Below are positions 34,401-47,400 of a stretch of 64,000 bases of DNA, piece by piece. The position numbers were made by a program, and so were the translations under genes. Location: positions 4,867,501 through 4,931,500 of the forward strand of contig NC_059399.1 of the NCBI RefSeq assembly GCF_905220565.1. The letters run 5' to 3'. The stretch comes from Melitaea cinxia. Lineage: Eukaryota; Arthropoda; Insecta; Lepidoptera; Nymphalidae. Each line of letters opens with the position of its first letter. Within the stretch, counting starts at the first letter, position 1. The notes under the pieces are model-generated. The model had not been told where the DNA came from. It worked only from the letters and a program-made list of their open reading frames with translations, and searched no databases.

Positions 34401-37400
34401 TGTCTCTACTGATAGTCTTTATTACTTCTCAAACCGGTTAACAATTATACAAAATATTAGTTTATAACTGAATAAAATCTACTTAGTATTTGGTGGGTAA
34501 AATTACATTAATGACAATTGACATCATGAGTTTACACTGCAATTTTATTACTATAAAATTAACTATTGTTAATTTGGAGAAAGCATCCTTGGCATCGTTT
34601 TAATGGTTTTCACGAATATCTCCATTTTTTTTTATCTTAAAGATAATGACATAAATTAACCTAAATGAATCATACAATGGTCAATTTTATCGTAAAGAAC
34701 ATGTATTTAAAATAATAAAAAATTTACTCACGATTTTCTAGAAAACTACGTGAAGTTATCTCATTGTTCTATTCGTGTTTGTGAAAACTGTAAGAATTAA
34801 ATTAATTAAATGATTATAACTATTTTTTTATGTGGATAAAGTGAGAACTTTGTTATGCTGTCCTCAAGTTTCACCTTAAGGAACTTCGAATTTACACCAT
34901 AATAATAATTTTTGAAATCAGTGAGTAGAGATTGGATAAAATTGGATTAAATTAATGACATCACTTTTATTATAAAAATATCGATTATTGTCATTTATTA
35001 AATAATATGCAATGGTAAGAGAAATCCGTTTTTTTTTAATTTACTCCTAAGAAATGATATACTCGTAAGTCCCGTGGTACGAAAAATTTGTGGGAGTGAA
35101 ATCGTGTAAAACGCTGACAGTGAGACCTGCAAGAAAGGAAGAGGGGGGGAGGGATAGAGAGTTTTATTTATTTCAACGTATTGTGCGAAAAAGAGATAAA
35201 TATATGTATATTTTAAATATCGCGGTAAACGTTCTTAGAGAGTAAACTACCGTTCGCCTGTTGGGAGTTAACACACACTTTTTTGCAGGACAGAGAATTA
35301 GCTCGCAGGATTCATACGGATTCCGATCTTCCTTTCTTCGAAGTCTTCATCGACACGCCGTTAGAAGTATGCGAACAGAGGGACACTAAAGGTCTATACA
35401 AGAAGGCCCGTGAAGGACAAATCAAGGTTTGCCATTTTTTGTCGCTTTTTTTAGTATCTTTACATAGAGATATTAGACATTTAGTACTGCATCGTAATCT
35501 ATTTAAACTGATTCATAATAACGTAGTATTAAAACGTAGAATTTTATAAAAGCACACCCTTCCCTTTTGCTTTGCAGTATTTATTATTAACCATACGTTA
35601 TTATCCAGGGTTTCACTGGCATCACTCAAGAGTATGAGCGTCCCGAAGCTCCAGAGCTTGTTATCCAAACGGTTGGAAGATCCGTTGAAGAGTCAACGAT
35701 GGAAGTTGTTCGTCTTCTTGAGTCACAAGTAAGTTTACCATCATAATTAATTAAAAAAGTGACACCCATAAATTGTGTCACAAGTGACAAGTGTGACAGT
35801 GCGACAAGATATGATAAAATTTTTGTGACGTCATATGCTATGAATAAAAATTGCAATTTTAAAGTTTAAGTATGTGAATAATTTCGTAGCTGTAACGTAT
35901 TGCTTTAGTTTAATAATAATAATTAATATTTTCGTATATAAACTTGTGAAATATGCTGCTCCCAATCAGACGACGAAAAAATAAAATCACTTGGAAAGGG
36001 GTTTTAAAATCTAAAAATTCACATGACTAAATTAAGCCTAATTAAAATCTAAGAATCATTCTCGAAAAAAATCGTTACTTTTTGTGTGACACAAAAAAAG
36101 TATTTTCATTATCTCGAAGCACATACAGAATCTTGATAGTTTCGTTTAATATAATAATATAGAGAGAAATACATTTTATCAAATTTTGGAAGCATTTAAG
36201 AATTTATTAGGTAGCTTACTCAAAGTATAATACTAATTTACTATTATAAGATTTTATATTATATATTTATTTATAGGGTATAATACCTCGTTACGAAGTA
36301 AACAGTTCGGGAATCGAAGAATTGTTCATATACGGCAACAGATTGAGCAGTGCTATCGAAGAGGCGGCCATACTTCCTCAGATCGAAATTACAAAACTTG
36401 ACCTACAGTGGGTTCAGGTGAGTAAAAAAATTAATTTAATTGAAAATTACTTCCATATAAGCAATATATAGAGAGCTAATCGTATGAAATAATATGGCGT
36501 AATTTGTGTAATGCTTATCTAGTTTACCAGCATTTACTGATTACTGATACATTTACCAAAACGATAAGCATGTTTTAATTTGTTTTTATTTTATAGTTAT
36601 TGTTTTATTTACAGTACCCGGCCATAAATAATGCATATCGACCTTTCCGACTTCGATAAGGCACATAATTATGTAATCAGTCAGAGACAATGCGCTACGA
36701 AGTTTAAATTAGCCGAGTGTCTATTTCCAAAGGCTGATATGCATTATTTATGGTCAGCAGTTTAATTACAATTTGATTTATTTAATAGAACTTTTTTGAA
36801 GTAAAACTTCTTTACGCCCAACATAAGCTGGTTAATACGTGACGGGAGCGTTACGAAAAGTTTGATCGGATAAGGCGGACGGAAGTTGAGAGGGAGAATA
36901 TAAGTTCATCATTACAGCCTATCCAGTCCACTGCTGGACATAGGCCTCCACAAGTTTACGCCAAAAATGACGTGAACTCATGTGTTTTGCCCATAGTCAC
37001 CACGCTGGGCAGGCGGGTTGGTGACAGTACTGGCTTTGTCGCACCGAAGGCGACAGAAGAATATAAGTTAGTTGGATCTAAAGAAGTTTTACTTCAGTCG
37101 TGTGGTCTAAACCACACTCGTTTTTTTTAATGTCGTGGTTATCAATCTTGAGGCGTAAATTTTAGCCGCGTGTCAGAGCTGACAGAAATATTGTTTTGTT
37201 ATTGTTTAATCATAAATAAAATGTTTAAGTAAAATAAACTGTATTTCAGGTGCTATCTGAAGGCTGGGCCTACCCGCTTAAAGGTTTTATGAGGGAAATT
37301 GAATATTTACAAGTGAGTTTCAAACACTGTATTGTATTTGTATTCTTAGATATAAAATCAAATCATTTAAAGTCTGTTCAACAAGAAGAGATAGATACCA

Positions 37401-40400
37401 AACGTAAACAAACCAAATGCGAGGTCATTCAACTATGCAGGGTTTTGTAACCTTTTTTACTTACACAAATTTTTAAAATTTAAAATATATTTATATTTTG
37501 ATAATTACTTAATTTAATTAATTAAATACAATTATTTGTATAAGACTTGATACTTCTTAAATAATAATATCAAAATATAAATATCACTCCGAGCGCTTCA
37601 GGACACGGAATGAAATAAAAATAAATAATACAAAATCAAAGGGCCGCGATCCGAATGTTTTCAAAGCTAGTTAAAATATCGTTCGACCTTGCAGAGAGAC
37701 GTGCAGCAGATAGCAAACAAACAAGATAGAAAGAGATAGACTATATTTTGTTTGTACCGTCGTCGCTACGAAAAAATGATGGGCTTTGTTTACGTTTGGT
37801 ATCTCATCTCGTTGAACAGACTTTACAATTAAAATGTATGTTTATTTTAATAAAATTATTAATATATTATTTAAACCAGTTGTGACCCGCGATTTCACAC
37901 GCGATAACTTGAAAAAAAAAGCCTATAGCCTTCCTCGATAAATAGGCTATCTAACACGAAAGAATTTTTCGAATCGGACTAGAAGTTCCTGAGGTTAGCG
38001 CGTTCAAACAAACAAATAAACTCTTCAGCTTTATAATATTAGCATAGATTTCAGACTTATAACCTGTTTCATGTTCTGTTTATTTAAAAAAAATGTAGTT
38101 GAAATACATCATTCAATTTAGCTCCTCTCCAAAGATGAAAAGGCATCTAAAATATAAGAAAGTATAATTTATTAACCTTTCTATTCATAGATAATTACAA
38201 AATAATTTAATTTTCAGACGCTCCACTCGAACTGCATAACTCAGGCCGACGGTTCTCTAGTGAACCAATCGGTTCCAGTAGTACTGCCGGTGCAAACTGT
38301 GGATAAGGAGAGATTGACTGGAGCCGCGGCGATAGCTTTAGTTTATGCGGGTTATTATTACTATTATAATATACTATCATCGACCGTAAATTAATATAGT
38401 ATGTGTTTTCGTAATTTTTTTTAAAACTATTTTTGTTATAAATACCATTACAATCAGTTTTATTGTTCGACAGAAATATATTCTTACACTTTTACAATAT
38501 TAGTAAAAATATTTTAATCACTAGTGTTAGAACAAATATTAAACTATGAAATTAATACACGAACTAACTAATGAGTTATTAACAAAAAAAGTTGTTATAA
38601 TTAAAATGCTATATATTTATATATATACACATATTTCCAACAGGTAAAGCCGTCGCGATACTAAGAGCCCCTGAGTTTTACCCTCACAGGAAACAAGAGA
38701 GATGTTCGCGTCAATTCGGTCTTTACCATACCGGACACCCATATATTAAGGTAAGAACTATTACCAACTTACGCCGAGTTGCACGAAAAAAAATTAAAAT
38801 TTAAGTAGTGATTAAACTAATTTAATTACAAGAATTGTATGAAATTCTTGTGATTAAATTAGTTTAATCTCTACTTAAATTTTAATTTTGGTTCGTGCAA
38901 CTCGGCGTAAGTGACCCAACAGACATTGTCTTATCATGTTACTTAGCGCATGAGTTTTAAAAATGTTAGTTTTCGGGAATTATCAATATTTCTGCGCAAT
39001 TTTCTCAACTTTTCACCTTGTAGAACCGTAAAAACCTTCTACAGACTCAAGAAAAAAATATGTGTGTGTTATCGAACAATGTTCCAAAGTTTACCCAGTT
39101 ATATTTTTTCTGACAAATACCTTTTCAAACTTTTGCACTTATATTAGTAGAGAAAATCAAAACAAAAATATTTTATTCAAGTAGGATTCAAAAGAACGCC
39201 GATATGAGATTAATTTTCATATCGGCGTATAATAGCCCATAAAAATCTTATTAGTTACAATATAGTTCCTAATTTCCTTCAACTTCTTTTAACCCTGTTA
39301 TTTGAGATGCAGTTTTAATTAATTTTAAAAATAAATTTCTTTGCATTATATTACTTGTAAAATTGTAAATTGAAGCTATTTATTTGTGAACACTAAAATA
39401 CTTTCGATAATCATTTTTCGGGGGGTAGATATGTATTTGTACAAATATTTCTTTCCGGTCTGGATGTTGTCAGTCCCGGTTGTTATTATATATACTTGAT
39501 AGCGGTTGTTACTGATAGTAGGGAATATATCCGCCAACCCGCATTGGAGCAGCGTGGTGGATTAAGCTCCGATTCTTCTACTACATGGAGGAAGAGGACT
39601 GTGCCTAGCAGTGAGATGTTACAGGCTGAATCAATCAATAATTTTTCAGATGATCGAGGAATCAGGGGATTGGCTAGTGGGAGGTAATTTGGAAGTTTTC
39701 GAGCGTATTCGTTGGGACGACGGCTTGGACTCCTATCGCTTGACACCGAATGAACTGCGGCAGAAGTTTAAAGACTTGGATGCGGATGCTGTGTTTGCTT
39801 TCCAAGTAAGATCTGATTTTAATATTGTACTGTATTGTTTACATCATAACGTCACTTTAATATTCTAATTACTTTAGGTAAAGTCCTCATGTTCAGTATC
39901 TATATGACATCCCAACAAACATTTTTGTCATATAATCAAACAATTATATGACTTTCAGTCTTATTAAAGTTATATTACAGTATTTTTTTTAACTCTACGT
40001 CATGTTATGGTGCATTATGTGTCCAAATAGACGTATAGATTTTTTGTCGTATAACATTGTCGTATAGACGTTATTTCGACATTTCTTTACAATCGTCATA
40101 TAATAGCGTCTATGAAGACATCTATAAAACTTGCATATACAACTTTTCGTCGTGTAAACGTTTTCGTAGTGTAAACGTCATAATACTATTAATTTTGTCA
40201 TATAATAACCTTTTAAACATCTGCTAAACGAATAGTAATTGTTTACACGTAGTACTTGTAACCATTATATATAAGTCGAATAAGTGCACTAGTGTAACTT
40301 GTATACATCCTAAAGTACTACAAAAATGATAATACAACCGTTATTTAATTAATACTCATATTAAAGGGTTATAATAACCTTGTAAACAACTTCCACCATT

Positions 40401-43400
40401 TTGAAATCAAAGTCATATTAAAATTTATTTACTTGTTTCGTACAACATGAATCGAAAAAATTGGAAAAGTACTAAAAGAAGTGGTGCATTCAAAAGAAAA
40501 GTTAAAAACAACTATCATTCGCTTCAAGCACGTACTTTCATACAAAGTAATAGAACTCAAGCTCAAGCTGTGACTGAGGCAAATAAGAAGGGTTCCGTAT
40601 CACAGGTAAATGCAAATTTAACCAAAATACTACGAGTATACCCCGCAGTTCATTTGCCGAAGTTGAACTTCTTGAATGAGTTAATTCGATAAAGTCCATC
40701 TTCGATAAAAACTTATCAACATCCGCATAAATATGGATCATAATTGTGGGGTTTACCTAAAAAAAAAGTATTATTCAGACTTAACTAAGTTATATGTCTC
40801 GTAAATTCTTCTGTTCTAAAAATATAAATTATTTGAAATAAGTTAGCTAGGCGTTTTATTATTTTATTATTGATCCCTAAATCAACTGTCATGGCGTACA
40901 CATTTACAATGTGTACGCAGTATATACGTCGGGAAGTTATATAGTTGTCATATAACGCAGTCACTTAATAAATTATTAATAAAAATATACGAAAACATTA
41001 AAATTTTAAAAGCGCATGAAAAATTTGTTATAAAGTTACCTCACATTAATCAGTAAATTTGATTGCACAATGGTTTGTAACTGATGAAATGGTTTTATCA
41101 CCTCAACAAAGTAAAAAATACAATATTTTAACTCAGCTGTCAAAAAAACTGCCAAATTCAATTAGTGTGTGTTATGTTTATAATCTGTTACAATTTTTCA
41201 TTCGTTTAATATAAAAGTATCATCTTTAAATGACAATAATACAACGAATACATTAGATAAACGTCATATTGTGTGCTATTACTCGACACGAAGTCGAATA
41301 CACGCCGCGACAGCTATCATTACATGACATGTAGTCAAATCGCCAACGTGTATATGACTCCTATGCGACTATATAGGTATTTATATGACTGTTACACGAA
41401 ACTCTTAGCGCCTTAAGTTCAATAAAATGGGCCCTAATGCCGTCGAGTAAACGTTCTAATGTCGTTTATACGATTATACTAAATAACATTAAGTTGTCAC
41501 CAAAACGTCTACTCAACGTCGTAAATGTTTGTTGGGATGTGCCTATATGCCACGTAAACTTATCGGCAAAACTAAATGGCTTATAATTATAGTTATAAGT
41601 GGTCTGGTTTGTAAGACCAAAATTATGCTAGGTGAATGATTTAAAAATGCCCGTGAAAATAATATTTGTACCAAAAAATAAAAACCTTCTCGATGTTGGT
41701 AATTATTATTTTCAAGCAATCGACAATAGATGGCGTAATAGTGCGCCTGAAGTTGTTGGTAATTTTCAACTCACCTTATTAGTTAATTGTATTAGGCAAA
41801 ACATGATGGACTTTTTGTCTTTAAATACTTTTATAGCATTAATTTTTTATCTAACGTCACCAGTGATTAAACTAAAATTACCGCTTCAAACAGTCACGAG
41901 TACACTTGTGACATTTAAATAGGTCTCATGTCTTTTACTTTCTCTTACTTGTACGCCTTTTTACTATCTTTTACCTTTTATTTATTTATTTCCTTACCAA
42001 TTGTCCTCAGCTTCGCAACCCAATCCACAACGGTCACGCGCTTTTGATGCAGGACACACAACGACAGCTAGTTGAAAGAGGTTTCAAGAAACCTGTCCTT
42101 CTGTTACATCCATTGGGTAAGTTACATTATGTATTTATTATGTATTTAGCGTGCATTCCATAAAGGCAGAAAGGCACTGCCCACCTTGTCATGTTACTAA
42201 AAATGATATATAAAACATGAACATTACATATTTTTGAAAAAGATATAAACCATAATTTAATTTAAATCCGCTTCAATTGAAAAATCTGCCGTTATATATG
42301 CGACATCAGCGGTTCGCGCGAATCGACGACGGGCCTTTTAAGAAACTTCTTCCTACAATCGCTAACAAAATGTTAGCAATGACAGTCGGACATTATATAA
42401 TCCTACAATTTTATAATGTCGCGCGTCATATGGAATACGAACAAAGTATTGTGTTTTTAACATTGGTCGCTTTAACAATGACAGTAGGCACAGCCTAAGA
42501 ATAACCTGTCAAATCAAATTGTCTTGAATTCGATACCGTTTTTACCAGTAATTATGATTTTTGACACGGTCGCATAATCGCAACATTCCACAGAGTAATT
42601 TCGTAATAGTAGTAATTCGCTTTGAATTTTTCGTTTGTGCGTGCGCACGCGTTATTAGTGAAATAAGTTTACTTATTTAATACTTTATTTAATATTAGTG
42701 ACGAATAAGTTTACTTGCGAAATTTGTAATGGAGATGTGTGTTTGATAAAAGTAAATAGTGCATCCAAATTCAACACGTTCGATTTTACGGATAAATTAA
42801 AAAAAATTCAGGCGTATCGATTTAACATATAAATAACAATGACGTTATAATTTTTCATTTATTAATAAATAAACAAGTACTTTCATTAAGCATACAATTT
42901 CGTCTAATTAATAGTGTTATCAATGATTTCCTATGTTTGACACCAACGAAATTATCAGAGTGTCGGCCTTATGAGGTACCAGTCTATCCAGTGACTGATT
43001 TGTTTGATAAGTATCAGTTGATTGCTGTACGTGTATTTGTATGCCTGCATTATTATAAGTATAAATGCACTTAACGTGTCCAATAATTTACTTGTCTGTT
43101 CTTGAAATTATCTAAAAGCCTCAATTCCCAACAAAATTGAAATAAATTAGGAAGAAATTGCGAGAAACTAGGTGCAGTGTGTCTGTTCATATTTTTTTGT
43201 CTGCCTACCCTGTCTAAAAACTTTATGCACGCCACTGCACACAATAGGGGATCGGACAGTAATCAGATTAAAATCTATAATATGCATAAAATGTGATAAA
43301 ATAAATATATTGTTTTAGCGTTATTTATCGAATAATAATTTAATATAGTTCATTTCATTCTTTTTAAATGAACAAATAAAATGTTGTAATTAACAGTATT

Positions 43401-44340
43401 TTTAATCTGTACTTAAACACCAACTACAGTACGTGATGTCATTTGTAGAATCAAGCATTATCCGCGTTCCACTAAGCGTCCGCAACGCCCGCATCATATT
43501 TTCACCATGCCGCCATATTGCGTACATACAGCTGACGCCTGACCAAGGAACTTATACCCAATCTGTTAACCAACATGTTGGGTATAACTTCTTTGCGCCT
43601 GACACTTGACAGCGCCCAAATATGCGTTCCACTTATAAAATTCGTCCACAAAGCCTGAGGCGTTTTTTACGCTCGTGGAACGGCTAATTTATCGGTCGTG
43701 ATCGATGGCGTTGTGGGCCTTAGGTGTAACGCGCCCATTGTTATTACTCCAAATGACGTCACTTGCTCACAGATGACATAACATGGCGTTGTGGCGGGAT
43801 TTTTAAACAAACAATATTAAATCATAAGATTTTCACTACCTACTAAAAAGCTATAAATAAATTAAATTTTACTTTTTATGGAAATAAGTATCCATAAAGA
43901 TTAATTTAAAATGTTTTCAAAAAATTTGTTCGATCCCCTATTAGCACCATGACAATATGACATAAAAATAAGGAAAACAGAAATAAATAAGGACAACAAC
44001 GAAAACTTTTTTTCTGTTGTCTCTGTGTGTGTGTGTGTGTGTGTGTGCGCGTGTGTGTGCGTGTGTGCGTGCGCTTGCGTGTGTGCGTTCGTGTGTGTGC
44101 GTGTGTGTGCGTGCGTGCGTGCGTGTGCGTGTGTGCGTGCGTATGTGTGCGTGCGTGTGTGTGCGTGCGTGTGTGTGTGTGCGTGTGTGCGTGTGCGTGT
44201 GCGTGAGCGTGTGCGTGTGCGTGTGCGTGTGCGAGTGCGAGTGCGAGTGCGAGTGCGTGTGCGTGTGCGTGTGCGTGTGCGTGTGCGTGTGCGAGTGCGA
44301 GTGCGAGTGCGAGTGCGAGTGCGAGTGCGAGTGCGAGTGC

Positions 44341-44401
<61 letters not shown>

Positions 44402-47400
44402 TACCTAAAAAGATAAGAGCTGACTCTTGAATTAAACATGAAATTTTAAACAGGCCATTAGAATATTAGAATAGGGTTACCGTAAAAATGAGACAGATAT
44501 TGTAATTTTTTTTTTATTATTTTGTATATTTTTTAAAAAATTATATACTCTTCAACTATTGTAGCGATCTAAATAATTCTTGCAATATTAGTTATTCATT
44601 ACGTATAAGGTAATTTTAACTGAAAAAAATCTCGCTATATGTAATACTAGCGACCCGCCCCGGCTTCGCACGGGTGCAATGCTGATACTAAATATACTAC
44701 AGAATGTCTTTATTTATAGTATGAAGCTAGCTTATAGCATGGTTATTAACATAATAACAACATTCAAATATTTGTCGTTAGATTACACGTTGTTACAGAA
44801 TGCGTTGAAGAAATAAAGGTTCACTGCTCGTTCCCCGTAGGTGATAGCGTGATATTATGTAGCCTATATGTTGACCCGACTTCTTAATAATATTCGTGCC
44901 AAATTTGAAGTAAATCCATGCAGTACTTTTTGAGTTTATCCCGGACATACATACAGACAAACAGACAAAAATTCTAAAAACTATATTTTTGGCTTCGGTA
45001 TCGATTGTAGATCACACCCCAAGTATTCTTTAAAAAAATATTCAATGTACAGTTTTGACTTTTCTACCTTTTTATTATATGTATAGATACATAATTGTCA
45101 TAAATAATTTGAACTGAGTTATCAAGAAACGATATCGAAATATGTAGATAGAGATAAAGATACTATATTAAATAATTGTTTACTAAATACACTATGTAAT
45201 AACAAATTATTATTTAAATTCAGGTGGTTGGACCAAAGACGACGACGTCCCGTTAGAAGTGAGGATCAACCAACACAAGGCGGTCTTAAACGAGGGTGTC
45301 TTGGATCCAAAGTCTACAGTTCTAGCCATTTTCCCATCGCCTATGATGTACGCTGGACCTACTGAGGTATATAAACAATAAGTAGTAGTAACACGTACTT
45401 AGATATAGAAAAAAAAAAGTGTGCGTCCGTTCCAACACACGACTGGAGTTTACTCCTTTAGTATAAATACCGTAATACTTAAAAATCCGCACACACCGCA
45501 TCACAAGAGACGCGGTAATACGTCAATATCTCGGCGTTACTGCCTAGCTTTACTGTTTCACATGAATTCACTACTCTCATGTTTTTGACATATTGCGGCC
45601 TTAAATAGTTTCTAAAGGAGTGAACTCCAATTGTAAACATTTTAAAACATTTTGTAGTATGTATTGGTTTACTTCTAATATATAAAATTCTCGTGTCATG
45701 GTGTTAAACATTGAACTCCTCCGAAACGGCTCGACCGATTGTAATAAAATTTTGTGGGCATATCGGGTAGATCTGAGAATCGGCCAACATCCATTTTTCA
45801 TACCCCTAAGTTATAAGGGGGGGGGGGGATTAAGCGGGTTAATAACATTTGTGGCAAAACAACGTTTGCGGGGTCAGTTAGTATAAATATAAGTTTTGAC
45901 TTCTGTAGCAGTGACGCTATAAATGTCGTCAGGGCGACACGTATTCGCTGCGTTTTGTTGTGTTTAATTGTAAAATAAAATATACACTAGCTGTGCCCGG
46001 CGGCTACAACTGAAATAAAAATATATATACTAAAATATTATACAGCCTATAGCTCTCCTCGGTAAATGGATTATCCAGACACAAAAATCACCGTTACCCA
46101 AAAGTTCCAACTAGAAGTTCTTGATATTAGCGCGTTCAAACAAACTCTTTGACTTTTTAATATTAGTATAGATGTACGTATGTCGCTTATTATAAATCGA
46201 ATTCCAACATATTTCTCTTTAATAGGGACATGTTATTAGTTACATGTTTTACTTTACAGGTGCAATGGCACGCTAAGTGTCGTATGAACGCAGGGGCCAA
46301 CCACTACATTGTCGGTAGAGACCCCGCTGGCATGCCTCACCCTGCTGGCTCTGGGGACCTTTATGACCCCAGACACGGGGCCATGGTACTGGCTGCTGCT
46401 CCCGGCCTTTCTGACCTTGAGGTAGTTTGTTATTGAGGTATTTTAATTATTATGCAATGATAAATGTTGTATGTAGTCAATACAGACCCCGCTGGCACTG
46501 GGGTCCTTTACGACACGTGGCCATGGTACTGGTTGCCGCTCCTTACCTATCTGACCTTGAGGTTATTGTGTTTATTATCATATTGTGTGTATTTTATCAC
46601 TGCGGTAAAACACGGAAGGTACTAAGGTAGGCTCAGCTAGAATTATACTGCTCAAAATCTGGAGCAACTCGTACAGGGAAGCACCTCAACCTTACAGAAA
46701 AACACAATAAAAAATACTGTTCTCAAGCAGAATAGTGTTCCTGTGGTGGCCTGAGCTGTTTGGGAGGGTCGTGGCGTGGTGGTGTTGGGGTGGTCGTCGG
46801 CAACGCGCTTGCGATGGTTCTAGTGTTGCAGGCGACCATAGGCTACGGTATTTCCTAACTATCAGGCGGACCGTACGCCTGTTTGTCATTATTATATTAT
46901 AAACAACAAAAAAGGAGTTTGCTTTAGACCACACAACTGAAGTAAAATTTCTTTAGTTGGCCCTAAAACAATATACGAAACGTAACTCTTTTTCTTTCTA
47001 TCTTCACTAACTTATTTCGCCCTCACAACTTCCGTTCGTTCCCCATCACACTTTTCGTAACGCTCTCGTTAGATTACTCCTCAAGTCAAGCGTAAAGGTA
47101 AAACTTGGTTCTGACTAAAACTCCATTGGCGATGTGTCACGTGCGTGTCGTTCTATCATACACGGCACTATCCACGAAAGAAAAGAAGAAAAAAAGACTT
47201 TATGTATTAAAATGAAAATTTAGACGAAAATTGAAAATAATTCTGTAACTAGGTGAAAACGAACGAGTTAACGAACGAATTATGCGTTAGTAGCAGCATT
47301 TGAAATAAGGTCGACATCTATTGAATTGGAGCGAAATCGTTATGGTTCGTTCGTCAATAAAATAAAGTAAAAGAAATCAACATACTTGCTTCAATAATGC

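Noticed and set aside
41632..41922. 96-codon open frame upstream of Papss exon 11
   Set aside because: Intronic, AT-biased composition, no motif; likely chance.
42277..42498. 74-codon open frame with hydrophobic C-terminus in Papss intron 11
   Set aside because: No recognised family, no splice or promoter context, and within an intron; likely chance.
44017..44430. Long Cys/Val-rich open frames of 127 and 137 codons
   Set aside because: They are translations of the GT/GTGCGA microsatellite.
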